From Streptomyces sp. Y2F8-2 (GTDB lineage Bacteria > Actinomycetota > Actinomycetes > Streptomycetales > Streptomycetaceae): a stretch of 64,000 bases of DNA. The notes below the pieces were generated by a model. That model had not been told where the DNA came from and ran no database searches. It saw only the letters and a program-made list of their open reading frames with translations. Location of the stretch: positions 248,001-312,000 of the forward strand of contig NZ_BNGS01000010.1 of assembly GCF_014905555.1 (NCBI RefSeq), read 5' to 3'. This document shows positions 17,311 through 26,163 of the stretch, in pieces. The stretch's first letter is position 1. Each line of letters starts with the position of its first letter. The translations under genes and the position numbers were made by a program.

Positions 17311-20300
17311 ATGACGCGAGCCGAGCAGCCAACGGCCCCCCAAGCGGCCCCCGACGACGCCCTGGTCGCAGATTCCCGCGAGCGCGCCGTCCGCGCCCTG
17401 CTGCGCCAGCCGCAGCTGAAGCGCCTGTGGAGCGCCCAGCTCGTGGGAGGCATCGGTGACGCGCTCGCCGTGCTCGTCCTGGTGCTGCTCGTCCTCCAGG
17501 CGGCCATCGCCGAGGGGTCGTTCGGCGGCGGCTACCGGGGTGTGTCGTTCGCGATCGCGAGCGTCTTCGGCGCGCGGATTCTTTCCACCCTGCTCTTCGG
17601 GGCCGTGCTCCTGGGCCCGCTCAGCGCGCTGACCTCCCAGGAGGGGCCGCTCGACCGCCGCTGGACCATGGTCGGCGCGGACGGTGTGAGGGCCGCTCTG
17701 CTGATCGTCGCGCCCCTGTGGATCGACTGGATCCCGGGCAACGCGCTCGCGCTCCTGCTGGTCACCGCCTTCGTCACCGGCGTGGCCGAGCGCTTCTGGA
17801 CGGTGTGCCATGAGAGCGCGGCGCCCGCTCTGTTGCCCGCGCCGCCCTTGGAGGGCGCGACGGTGCGTCCGCTGCCGGACCACATGGACGCCCTGCGCCG
17901 TCTGTCGCTGCGCACGGGATTCGTGGCGGTGCCGCTGGCCGCTGCCGGACTTGTGGTGGTGGCGCTGGTGAACAACCTGCTGGGCACGGGCATCGCCTGG
18001 TTCGGCCAGCATCAGGCGGCCCTCGCGTCGTATGTGGCGGCCGGACTGTTCGCCGCCTCGCTGTCGGTGGCCTCCTCGCTGGAGCTGCCCGACACCCGCA
18101 CCCCGCGCGCGCGGTCGCCGCTGGAGGGCCTGCGCCGTCCCCGGACGGACGCGGGCGTCGCGAAGGGTCGCACGGGCGCGCTTCCGCTCCTGGTGCTGGC
18201 CTGCGCCGCCGTGGCCGGGGCGGTCTCGGCCGCCGTCGCCGTCTGTGTGCTGCAGGCCAAGGACCTGGGCGGCGGCCCGGTGCTGTACGGCCTGCTGGTC
18301 CTCGCGCTGACCGGCGGCACGGTCGTCGGCATCCGTACGGCGCCCCGCGTGCTGCCCGCGCTGTCGCGGCGCCGGCTGCTCGCGCTGGCGATCTCCTTCA
18401 CCGGTATGGCGCTGCTCGCCGCCGGTCTCGACCCGGACGTCACCAGCGTGCTGCTGATCGCGCTGCTCGCGGGCATCAGCGCGGGCGTGGCCGCGAACAC
18501 CGGGCACACACTGCTCGACCAGGAGGCCGAGGAGCACCGCCGGGCACGGACGACCGAGCATCTGCACGCGGTCGTCCGGGTGTGCGTCGCGCTCTGCGCG
18601 CTCGTGGCGCCGCTGGTGGCCGGGGCCATCGGGCCGCACCGGATGGAGAACGGCAGGTTCGTGTTCGCGCACGGCGGCGCCGCCTTCACGCTGATGCTGG
18701 TCGGCGCGCTGCTGCTGCCCGTGGCCGCACTGGTGCTCGCCAAGGTCGACGACCGCTCCGGTGTGCCGCTGCGGCAGGACCTGCTCGACGCCCTGCGCGG
18801 CGGCGACGATCCGGAGCACGCCCCCGCGGCGAACGGATTCTTCATCGCCCTGGAGGGTGGTGACGGCGCCGGGAAGTCCACCCAGGCCGAGGCGCTCGCC
18901 GAGTGGATCCGTGCCAAGGGCCACGAGGTCGTGCTGACCCGTGAGCCGGGGGCCACTCCGGTCGGCAAGCGGCTGCGGTCGATCCTGCTGGACGTCTCCA
19001 GCGCCGGGCTGTCGCACCGCGCGGAGGCGCTGCTGTACGCGGCGGACCGCGCGGAGCACGTGGACACGGTCGTACGTCCGGCCCTGGAGCGGGGCGCCGT
19101 CGTGATCTCGGACCGGTACATCGACTCCTCCGTGGCCTACCAGGGCGCGGGCCGTGACCTGTCCCCGACCGAGATCGCCCGCATCAACCGCTGGGCGACC
19201 GACGGCCTCGTGCCGCACCTCACGGTCCTGCTGGACGTCGCGCCGGAGACGGCGCGGGAGCGGTTCACGGAGGCGCCGGACCGGCTGGAGTCGGAGCCCG
19301 CCGAGTTCCACGCGCGTGTGCGGTCCGGTTTCCTCACGCTGGCCGCCGCCGACCCCGCGCGCTATCTGGTCGTCGACGCCGGGCAGGAGCCCGAGGCGGT
19401 CACGACCGTGATCCGGGCCCGGCTCGACCAGGTGCTCCCGCTGTCCGAGGCCGAGCTGAAGGCGCAGGAGGAGGCGCGCCGCAAGGCCGAGGAGGAGGCC
19501 CGGCGCAAGGCCGAGGAAGAGGCGGCACGCAAGGCCGAGGAGGAGCGGCTGGAGCGCGAGCGCCAGGAGCAGCTCGCCAAGCTGCGCGCCGAGGAGGAGG
19601 AGCGCAAGCGGCGCGAGCTGGAGGAGGCACAGCGCCGCGAGGCCGAGCGGCAGGCGGAGGAGGCCCGGCGGCGGGCCGAGGAAGCCCGCCGGCGGGCCGA
19701 GGAGGAGAAGGCGCGGCTGCTGGCCGAGGAGAAGGCCCGGGCCGAGGAGGAGGCGCGGCGCAGGGCCGAGGAGGAGCGGCGGCGCCGTGAGGCCGAGGAG
19801 GAGGCCCGGCTGCGGGCGGAGGCCGAGGAGCGGCGGCTGGAGAAGCAGCGGAAGGCCGAGGAGGCGCTGCTGCGGGCCGAGGAGGCGCGCAGGGCCGCGG
19901 CGGAGGCGGCGGCGTCGGCCGCGTCGGCGGCATCGGCCCCGCCCACCACGCCGGCCGCCGGCTCCGGTGCGCCCGCACGGGGCGCGTCGCCGGACAACGA
20001 GACGACGGTCCCCACGCCGCTGGTGACGCCGACGAACGCGTCCGGCGGACCGCTGGACGAGACCGCGGTCCTGCCCCCGGTACGGGTGCGGCGCGACACC
20101 GATGCCGAGACCACGGCGGAGCTGCCGGCGCGGCCCGAGCCGCAGGGGGCGGCCGACGAGACGGCGGTGCTGCCCCCCGTGGTGCCGGGATCCGCCGACG
20201 AGACGGCCGTCCTGCCGCCCGTACGGGACGCGGGCGGCGGTGAGCCGGCGGACAGGGTGCCGCCCGGCTTCTTCCGCGACGAGCGCCCGGCTCCGCGACC

Positions 20301-20496
20301 GGACGGTGCCGAGGACCGCACGCGCGAGCTGCCGCAGCTGGACCCCGACGGCCGCCCCCGCCGCCCGCGCCCGGACTGGGCGGAGGAGACGCCCCTGGAC
20401 GACCTCCCCACCCTGGCGGACGAGCTGCTCGGCCCCCGGGAGGACGACGACTGGGACGACGGCCGGAACGGGCGGGGACGCGGCAGGCGCCGCTGA
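17311..20496 (+). CDS. tmk: MFS-type membrane protein fused to thymidylate kinase and coiled coil
   Basis: 1061 aa, five times a normal Tmk. Residues ~25-500 are a multi-pass membrane domain resembling the major facilitator fold. Residues ~508-715 are a complete dTMP kinase: P-loop GGDGAGKST at about 516-524, DR-Y motif DRYIDSSVAYQG near 601, and the LID region APDRLESEPAEF. Residues ~718-870 are an uninterrupted Ala/Glu/Arg coiled coil. The tail is disordered, Pro-rich and carries three D-E-T-A-V-L-P-P copies near 917, 949 and 963. The kinase makes dTDP for DNA synthesis. The fusion would place it at the membrane. The same architecture is known in other Streptomyces; transported substrate unknown. 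Confidence 0.93.
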   Translation: MTRAEQPTAPQAAPDDALVADSRERAVRALLRQPQLKRLWSAQLVGGIGDALAVLVLVLLVLQAAIAEGSFGGGYRGVSFAIASVFGARILSTLLFGAVLLGPLSALTSQEGPLDRRWTMVGADGVRAALLIVAPLWIDWIPGNALALLLVTAFVTGVAERFWTVCHESAAPALLPAPPLEGATVRPLPDHMDALRRLSLRTGFVAVPLAAAGLVVVALVNNLLGTGIAWFGQHQAALASYVAAGLFAASLSVASSLELPDTRTPRARSPLEGLRRPRTDAGVAKGRTGALPLLVLACAAVAGAVSAAVAVCVLQAKDLGGGPVLYGLLVLALTGGTVVGIRTAPRVLPALSRRRLLALAISFTGMALLAAGLDPDVTSVLLIALLAGISAGVAANTGHTLLDQEAEEHRRARTTEHLHAVVRVCVALCALVAPLVAGAIGPHRMENGRFVFAHGGAAFTLMLVGALLLPVAALVLAKVDDRSGVPLRQDLLDALRGGDDPEHAPAANGFFIALEGGDGAGKSTQAEALAEWIRAKGHEVVLTREPGATPVGKRLRSILLDVSSAGLSHRAEALLYAADRAEHVDTVVRPALERGAVVISDRYIDSSVAYQGAGRDLSPTEIARINRWATDGLVPHLTVLLDVAPETARERFTEAPDRLESEPAEFHARVRSGFLTLAAADPARYLVVDAGQEPEAVTTVIRARLDQVLPLSEAELKAQEEARRKAEEEARRKAEEEAARKAEEERLERERQEQLAKLRAEEEERKRRELEEAQRREAERQAEEARRRAEEARRRAEEEKARLLAEEKARAEEEARRRAEEERRRREAEEEARLRAEAEERRLEKQRKAEEALLRAEEARRAAAEAAASAASAASAPPTTPAAGSGAPARGASPDNETTVPTPLVTPTNASGGPLDETAVLPPVRVRRDTDAETTAELPARPEPQGAADETAVLPPVVPGSADETAVLPPVRDAGGGEPADRVPPGFFRDERPAPRPDGAEDRTRELPQLDPDGRPRRPRPDWAEETPLDDLPTLADELLGPREDDDWDDGRNGRGRGRRR

Positions 20497-20618
20497 GCGG
20501 ACCTGCCCCGGGTGTCGGTGCCGCCGCCGTTGTCAGTGGTGACCCGCACAATGGATCGCGGTAGGGCGCTGTGCGCTGTACGGCAGTACGGGCAGTACGA
20601 GGGAAGGGCGGTGTCCCC

Positions 20619-21824
20619 GTGAGCGTGTGGGACGACCTGGTGGGCCAGGAGAAGGTGTGCGAGCAGCTCGGCGCGGCTGCCCGGGACGCCGACGCCCTGG
20701 TCACCGCGGCCGCCGCCGACACCCCGCCGCCCGAGGCGTCCAAGATGACGCACGCCTGGCTGTTCACGGGTCCGCCCGGCGCGGGACGTACGCAGGCGGC
20801 GCGGGCCTTCGCCGCGGCGCTGCAGTGCGTGAGCCCCGACCGCGCGCTCGGCGGCGCCCCCGGCTGCGGCTTCTGCGACGGCTGCCACACCGCCCTGATC
20901 GGCACCCACGCGGACGTCACCACGGTCGCCGCCGTCGGCACCCAGATCCTCGCCGACGACATGCGCGACACCGTCCGCAAGTCGTTCACGTCGCCGGCGA
21001 ACGGCCGCTGGCAGGTGATCCTCGTCGAGGACGCCGAGCGGCTGAACGAGAAGTCGGCCAACGCGGTCCTGAAGGCGGTGGAGGAGCCCGCTCCCCGCAC
21101 GGTCTGGCTGCTGTGCGCGCCGTCCCTGGAGGACGTCCTGCCGACGATCCGCTCCCGCTGCCGCCACCTGAACCTGCGCACGCCGCCCGTGGAGGCGGTC
21201 GCGGACATGCTCATGCGGCGCGACGGCATCGAGCCGGAGATCGCTGCCGCCGCCGCCCGCGCCACCCAGGGCCACGTGGACCGTGCCCGCAGGCTGGCCA
21301 CGGACGAGGGGGCCCGTGCCCGCCGAGCAGCCGTCCTGAAGCTCCCGCTGCGGCTCGACGACATCGGCGGCTGCCTCAGGGCCGCCCAGGAGCTGGTCGA
21401 CGCGGCCACGGACGACTCCAAGCAGCTCGCCGAGGAGATCGACGCCAAGGAGACCGAGGAGCTGAAGGCAGCGCTCGGCGCGGCGCAGGGCGGCCGGATG
21501 CCGCGCGGCACCGCGGGCGTCATGAAGGAGCTGGAGGACAAACAGAAGCGCCGCAGAACGCGCACCCAGCGCGACAGCCTCGACCAGGCCCTCACCGACC
21601 TCACGGGCTTCTACCGCGACGTCCTCGCCCTCCAGCTCGGCTCCCGCGTAGCCCTCGCCAACACGGACGCGGAGGACGCCCTGGAGCGACTGGCCCGCGG
21701 CAGCACACCCGAGGCCACGCTCCGCCGTATCGAGGCGATCGCGGCGTGCCGGGACGCCCTGGACCGCAATGTGGCCCCGCTGCTGGCGGTGGAGGCGATG
21801 ACGATGGCGCTCAGAGCGGGATGA
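20619..21824 (+). CDS. holB: DNA polymerase III delta' subunit (clamp loader)
   Basis: 401 aa from the GTG at 20619; GTG at 20625 is an alternative and a GGAAGG lies upstream. AAA+ clamp-loader subunit: N-terminal VWDDLVGQEKV, then GPPGAGRTQAARAF where the P-loop lysine is replaced by Arg, as expected of the non-hydrolysing delta' subunit. The zinc module has cysteines spaced C-x14-C-x2-C-x2-C. LLCAPSLEDVLPTIRSRCR is the sensor 1 / arginine-finger SRC region. It opens the beta clamp with the tau and delta subunits at replication forks. It lies directly after tmk, a gene order conserved in actinobacteria. Confidence 0.94.
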   Translation: MSVWDDLVGQEKVCEQLGAAARDADALVTAAAADTPPPEASKMTHAWLFTGPPGAGRTQAARAFAAALQCVSPDRALGGAPGCGFCDGCHTALIGTHADVTTVAAVGTQILADDMRDTVRKSFTSPANGRWQVILVEDAERLNEKSANAVLKAVEEPAPRTVWLLCAPSLEDVLPTIRSRCRHLNLRTPPVEAVADMLMRRDGIEPEIAAAAARATQGHVDRARRLATDEGARARRAAVLKLPLRLDDIGGCLRAAQELVDAATDDSKQLAEEIDAKETEELKAALGAAQGGRMPRGTAGVMKELEDKQKRRRTRTQRDSLDQALTDLTGFYRDVLALQLGSRVALANTDAEDALERLARGSTPEATLRRIEAIAACRDALDRNVAPLLAVEAMTMALRAG

Positions 21825-21953
21825 CGGCGAAACCCTTCCCTCTTCTGTGGGCAGGCGGTGCGGTCGGTCGACCGCGTACGTGACCATTCACTCGTAAGAG
21901 GTGCCTGCGTCACCGTGCGGCATCAATACGTTGCGCACGGTTACGCTCACCAA

Positions 21954-23573
21954 ATGCACACCAGGCGCAATCCCGGACCGTCCCGCCTTCTGCACCCCCT
22001 CCGCCGCCCTCGAGACTCCCGCCGTTCCCTGCCCGCGACGCGGACCGGAGGCACGCTGCTCGCCGCCGCCGCGCTGCTCGTCTCGGCCTGCTCCACCGGC
22101 GGCTCGACGACCGCGCAGACGGCCCTGGCCGTGCTGCCCCAGTCGCCCCCGTCGGCGCTGGCCCGGTACTACACCCAGAAGCTGACCTGGCGCACCTGCG
22201 GCGTCCCCGGCTTCCAGTGCGCCACCATGAAGGCCCCGCGCGACTACGCCAGGCCCGGCGCGGGCGACGTACGGCTCGCCGTGGCCCGCAAGAAGGCCAC
22301 CGGCCAGGGCAGGCACCTCGGGTCGCTGCTCGTGAACCCGGGCGGTCCGGGCGGTTCGGCGGTCGGCTATCTGGAGCAGTACGCGGGCGTCGGCTACCCG
22401 GCCGAGGTTCGCGCCCGCTACGACATGGTCGCCGTCGACCCGCGCGGCGTGGCCCACAGCGAACCGGTCGAATGCCTCGACGGTCCCCGGATGGACGCCT
22501 ACGCGCAGACCGACATCACCCCCGACGGCCCGGCGGAGACGCGCCGCCTGGTGGATGCCTTCAAGCGGTTCGCGGAGGGCTGCGGGCAGCACTCGGCGGC
22601 TCTGTTGCGCCATGTCTCCACGGTCGAGGCGGCCCGGGACATGGACATCCTGCGCGGGGTGCTCGGCGACCGGAGGCTGAACTACGTGGGGGCGTCGTAC
22701 GGGACGTTCCTCGGGGCCACGTACGCGGGCCTGTTCCCTGATCGGGTGGGCCGGATGGTGCTGGACGGCGCGATGGACCCGGCCCTGTCCGCGCGCAGGC
22801 TCAACGAGGAGCAGACGGCGGGGTTCGAGACGGCGTTCCAGTCCTTCGCCAAGGACTGCGTCCGGCGACCGGACTGCCCGCTGGGCGGCCCGGGCACGTC
22901 GCCGGCGAAGGTCGGCGACAAGCTGAAGGCGTTCTTCAAGAAGCTCGACGCGTCACCCATCCCGACCGGCGACGCGGACGGCCGCAGGCTCGGGGAGGCG
23001 CTGGCGACGACCGGAGTGATCGCCGCGATGTACGACGAGGCGGCCTGGCCGCGGCTGCGCCAGGCGCTGACCTCGGCGATCAAGCACCACGACGGCGCCG
23101 GGCTGCTCATGCTGTCGGACAGCTACTACGAGCGGGACACGGGCGGCAGGTACTCGAACCTGATGGCCGCGAACGCGGCGGTGAACTGCCTCGACCTGCC
23201 GCCCGCGTTCTCGGGTCCGGAGGACGTGGGCAGGGCGCTCCCGGCGTTCGAGAAGGCCTCCCCGGTGTTCGGGCGGGGGCTGGCCTGGGCATCGCTGAGC
23301 TGCGCGTACTGGCCGGTGCGCGCGACCGGACGGCCGCACCGCATCCAGGCGAAGGGGGCGGCACCCATCGTGGTGGTGGGCACGACCCGCGACCCGGCCA
23401 CCCCTTACCGCTGGGCGCGCTCCCTCGCCTCCCAGCTCTCCTCCGGCAGGCTCCTCACGTACGACGGCGACGGCCACACGGCATTCGGCCGCGGCAGCAG
23501 GTGCGTGGACTCGGCGATCGACGCGTATCTGCTCCGCGGCACGCCACCGGCGAAGGGAAAGCGCTGCTCGTAG
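21954..23573 (+). CDS. Secreted tripeptidyl-aminopeptidase-like alpha/beta hydrolase lipoprotein
   Basis: 539 aa from the ATG at 21954. A long basic signal peptide ends in lipobox L-V-S-A-C with Cys46. The domain is the TAP/Slp family of Streptomyces mycelium-associated proteases: oxyanion region LLVNPGGPGGSA, the nucleophile elbow G-A-S-Y-G with Ser248, and a C-terminal TAP-like part with TTRDPATPYRWA (Asp) and GDGHTAFG (His). It cleaves short peptides from the N-terminus outside the cell. Transcribed alone, ending about 100 bp before the tRNA gene; a small GGAGGC/GCCTCC hairpin follows at 23591-23605. Confidence 0.92.
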   Translation: MHTRRNPGPSRLLHPLRRPRDSRRSLPATRTGGTLLAAAALLVSACSTGGSTTAQTALAVLPQSPPSALARYYTQKLTWRTCGVPGFQCATMKAPRDYARPGAGDVRLAVARKKATGQGRHLGSLLVNPGGPGGSAVGYLEQYAGVGYPAEVRARYDMVAVDPRGVAHSEPVECLDGPRMDAYAQTDITPDGPAETRRLVDAFKRFAEGCGQHSAALLRHVSTVEAARDMDILRGVLGDRRLNYVGASYGTFLGATYAGLFPDRVGRMVLDGAMDPALSARRLNEEQTAGFETAFQSFAKDCVRRPDCPLGGPGTSPAKVGDKLKAFFKKLDASPIPTGDADGRRLGEALATTGVIAAMYDEAAWPRLRQALTSAIKHHDGAGLLMLSDSYYERDTGGRYSNLMAANAAVNCLDLPPAFSGPEDVGRALPAFEKASPVFGRGLAWASLSCAYWPVRATGRPHRIQAKGAAPIVVVGTTRDPATPYRWARSLASQLSSGRLLTYDGDGHTAFGRGSRCVDSAIDAYLLRGTPPAKGKRCS

Positions 23574-23680
23574 GCGCCGCGCCACTCCCTGGAGGCCCCG
23601 CCTCCGGGGGTGGTCAGAGCACCCTCGGAAACTGTGTAGACTTACCGATGTTGCTGATCGCACCATAGTGCGGGCAGCGC

Positions 23681-23754
23681 GCCGCCTTAGCTCAGATGGC
23701 CAGAGCAACGCACTCGTAATGCGTAGGTCTCGGGTTCGAATCCCGAAGGCGGCT
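23681..23754 (+). tRNA. tRNA-Thr (anticodon CGT)
   Basis: Complete cloverleaf: acceptor GCCGCCT pairs with AGGCGGC at 23747-23753. D-arm GCTC/GAGC, anticodon stem ACGCA/TGCGT with loop CTCGTAA (anticodon CGT at 23715-23717), and T-arm TCGGG-TTCGAAT-CCCGA. Discriminator T; CCA is encoded at 23755-23757. It reads ACG threonine codons. The 3' end is bordered by a tyrosine-integrase remnant, so the gene has likely served as an attachment site. Confidence 0.96.
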
Positions 23755-23761
23755 CCATCCG

Positions 23762-23797
23762 AACCCCAGCCCAGACGGTGTCTGAGCTGGGGTTTTT
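23762..23797 (+). terminator. Terminator after tRNA-Thr
   Basis: A two-part stem: AACCCCAGC (23762-23770) pairs with GCTGGGGTT, and CAGAC/GTCTG forms the upper part around a GGT loop. The right arm runs into five T at 23793-23797. Classic Rho-independent terminator. Confidence 0.93.
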
Positions 23798-23826
23798 GCG
23801 TTCAGCGGATGCGGCGACGGCGGCGG

Positions 23827-24008
23827 GCACGTGCCGCGCGGTTGTCCCGGTCTCAGTTCTGGTCTCAGTGGGGCCCGGAATCGGCCCCGGGGTCGCAGGC
23901 ACGAAGAACTCGCCCATGCGCCGCATGGCGTCCTTCGACAGGTGGGATCGCCCCTTCACGTATCGCCGCGTCTGGCTGATCTGGGTGTGCCGAAGGACGA
24001 TCGGGTAT
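23827..24008 (-). pseudogene. Tyrosine integrase C-terminal remnant
   Basis: On the minus strand, roughly 24008 down to 23900 encodes VLRHTQISQTRRYVKGRSHL and then SKDAMRRMGEFF. This matches the C-terminal box of tyrosine recombinases: H...Y with the nucleophile Tyr, then the usual MRRMGEF tail of actinobacterial integrases. Nothing upstream encodes the rest (the Arg-containing box I or the core-binding domain); the next gene on that strand is an unrelated DUF1259 protein ending at 24036. The reading frame continues through low-quality sequence to a stop inside the tRNA gene. I read it as the scar of an element once integrated at tRNA-Thr. Confidence 0.7.
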
Positions 24009-24035
24009 GGATGGGGCACGGCACCCTCCAACCGC

Positions 24036-25127
24036 TTACTCGCCGCCCTCTCTACCACGGGCGGGTGCGGCGTTGGTAGCGTCCACCGCGCGGCGCAGGG
24101 CCCGCGCAATCGCCACTGCGTCATCGACTGCCCAGACGTGGATGAAGAACATGCGGGGCGTGTCGACCATGCCATGGTTGTGCAACTCGACGATCCTGAT
24201 TCCGCCGCGCTGGAGCGCGTCCAAGACGTTCTGCGCCTCCCCAGCCACCACGGCGACATCCCCGCTGACTGCGGCACGGCCTCCTCCCACCGGCTGGAAG
24301 CTGAGGGCCGAGGTCGCCCCGGAACCGGGCGGCAGAATGTAGCCGCCTTCGGTGATCGTCTCGCGGCGCAGGAATGCGACCTTGTAGACGCCACCGTAGA
24401 CGGTGCCTGTGGTGCCCAGGGCGGCGTCGATACCCGCAGTGTCCAGCTTCAGCTTCTTTGGACGAGTCGTCGAGGACTTGGCAGGCGGCGTGCCTGTGCA
24501 GGCAAGCGCGGCGCGCAGGCCACGGGCCAGGGCCGCGGCATCCGGGCCGTGCCCGTGCGTATGGATCCACACGAGACGGGGAGAGTGAGCGAGCAGGTGG
24601 TTGTGAATGGCCACCTGCTCGATGCCGTGCGACTGCAGCGCGCCGGTCACACGGTGCAGCTCCGTCTCCCTGACGGCCAGTTCCCCCATGGTCATCATGG
24701 TGTTGTCGGCATAGCGGATGAAGGACACGTGCGAGCCGACGGCGAGTTCCGGCGACACGGTGACGCCGTGGGAGACGACACGCAGATCGGTGCGGGGAAA
24801 AGCCGTCCGGTAGATCAGCCTGCCCAGCATGTTGCCCTCGCGGCCCAGCTCCGCCGCGACGTGAGCCCAGTCCTTCGTCGTGCTCTCGACTGGACGCACC
24901 AACCCGCCGGCATCCCGGCCAGCCCTGCCGTCAGGGCCCGCGCGCTCACCGCTGCGGTCGTGATCCGTGCCGCCGTGCGCTCCACCGCCCGAGGCGCCCC
25001 GCTCGGCGTCGACTGCCCGTGCCGGCAGTGCCGCGAACGTCGATCCCAGGGCAACCGTGGTCAGCAGGTGGCGTCTTGATGCCCCCGCACCTCTTCCGGC
25101 CTTCCCCGGTCTCGCTTCAGTAGCCAT
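24036..25127 (-). CDS. Tat-exported DUF1259 (LppY/LpqO-like) protein
   Basis: 363 aa from the ATG at 25125-25127 (MATEARPGKAGRG). The longer upstream reading adds 44 residues that look non-coding. The N-terminus has a twin-arginine type signal (ASRRHLLTTVALG...LPARA). The mature protein contains two tandem DUF1259 repeats, each with a His-rich core: IEQVAIHNHLLAHSPRLVWI then HTHGHG, and VELHNHGMVDTPRMFFIHVW. The paired H-N-H and I-H motifs suggest metal binding, but no activity is established for the family (mycobacterial LppY/LpqO are lipoproteins; this one has no lipobox). It lies between the integrase scar and decayed sequence, so it was probably acquired horizontally. Confidence 0.85.
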   Translation of the reverse strand: MATEARPGKAGRGAGASRRHLLTTVALGSTFAALPARAVDAERGASGGGAHGGTDHDRSGERAGPDGRAGRDAGGLVRPVESTTKDWAHVAAELGREGNMLGRLIYRTAFPRTDLRVVSHGVTVSPELAVGSHVSFIRYADNTMMTMGELAVRETELHRVTGALQSHGIEQVAIHNHLLAHSPRLVWIHTHGHGPDAAALARGLRAALACTGTPPAKSSTTRPKKLKLDTAGIDAALGTTGTVYGGVYKVAFLRRETITEGGYILPPGSGATSALSFQPVGGGRAAVSGDVAVVAGEAQNVLDALQRGGIRIVELHNHGMVDTPRMFFIHVWAVDDAVAIARALRRAVDATNAAPARGREGGE

Positions 25128-25512
25128 GTATTCGCCGTCCCAACCATGTTGTGAAGGGGCCCGCGGGTTCCTCTCGGAGAGTCGCTCCCGCGACCTGTGC
25201 CAGCAGCCTCGGTCACCTGGACCGTGATCAACAGACAAAGCTTGATGGACAAACCGCACATATCCTCTGATTACACCAAAGGTGGCATGTCATAGCATCA
25301 CTCCGCACGGAGCACGGTTCCGTCGGAAAAGCGGTGCCAAAGCACCCCGAAGAAGTCGAACAGGGCTACGCCAACCCGTATGCCAACAGCAGCGCGCAAC
25401 CACGTCCGTCAGGGATCAACGAGGCGGCGTGTGATCAGGTCCACGTCTGCCAGGGCACGGCCTGAAAAGCGGAAGGTCGCTGGTTGGTCGTCCCGGACGG
25501 TACCCGCATGAC
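25128..25512. other. Gene-free stretch upstream of the DUF1259 gene
   Basis: No credible coding sequence. The part around 25225-25300 is AT-richer than the surroundings and probably carries the promoter of the minus-strand DUF1259 gene, but I could not assign hexamers with confidence. Confidence 0.5.
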
Positions 25513-25530
25513 TTATGACTCGTTCAGGGA

Positions 25531-26045
25531 GTGCCGGTGCGCATGTCGCTCCCGTCGCAGTATGTCGACCTGGGGGTGTGCACGAAAACCCGTCCCACGA
25601 ACGTCGTGGTTGCTCCGGTGTACGTGTTGTTCAACCGCTTCGCCGCTAAGCGACTCGGTGCTGCGATCACCAAGACTCTCGTGGCAGTCGGCCAAGGCAA
25701 CGATCCGCCCCGGACGGCTTTGGTGCACGCCTCGGCGCTGGCCCCTGCCCCAGGACCAGGTGCCGCCGGGCCTCCCTGCCACTGCCGCACAGGAATTGGA
25801 GAAGCGGGTGCGGGCCGCGTCCGGTGAACTGGCCCTGGCGGCCCGGGCGCTACTCGCGCAGGCCACCGTCGGCGGACCGCTGCCGGCTCACATGCTCACC
25901 GCCGAACAACGAGCCCTGTCCACCGCGTCGCTGGTTCGGCACGTTGCACCGCCTCGCCGACGGGTCCGGCCTCCACCTGGCCGGCCGCCACGGGTCCACC
26001 TTCGCCTACCTGGCCCGCTTCCACCCCTGCTCAGCGGCGGCCTGA
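25531..26045 (+). pseudogene. Probable frameshifted hypothetical gene
   Basis: Coding-like sequence moves through three frames. It begins SLPSQYVDLGVCTKTRPTNV in the frame starting at 25531, continues as ELEKRVRAASGELALAARAL to about 25935 in the frame 25484-26107, then WFGTLHRLADGSGLHLAGRH to the stop at 26045 in a third frame. Each segment has plausible composition, and none has a good start or full length alone. The simplest reading is one gene broken by two frameshifts, matching the decayed accessory region. I do not recognise the family. It could instead be a chance composite in high-GC DNA. Confidence 0.35.
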
Positions 26046-26117
26046 CCTCGCCGTCCGGCCGACCACGGGGAGGCGGGCCGGTCCGGCCGGGCGGCGTCCC
26101 GTCCTGAAGGCTCGTTT

Positions 26118-26157
26118 CCACCGCAGCGGTTGCCCATCCACCGCAGCGGTTGCCCAT
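26118..26157. repeat. Exact 20-bp tandem duplication
   Basis: CCACCGCAGCGGTTGCCCAT occurs twice without mismatch (26118-26137, 26138-26157). Each unit includes the small dyad ACCGC-A-GCGGT. It sits just before the protease terminator, at the edge of the accessory segment. Confidence 0.85.
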
Positions 26158-26163
26158 CAACGC

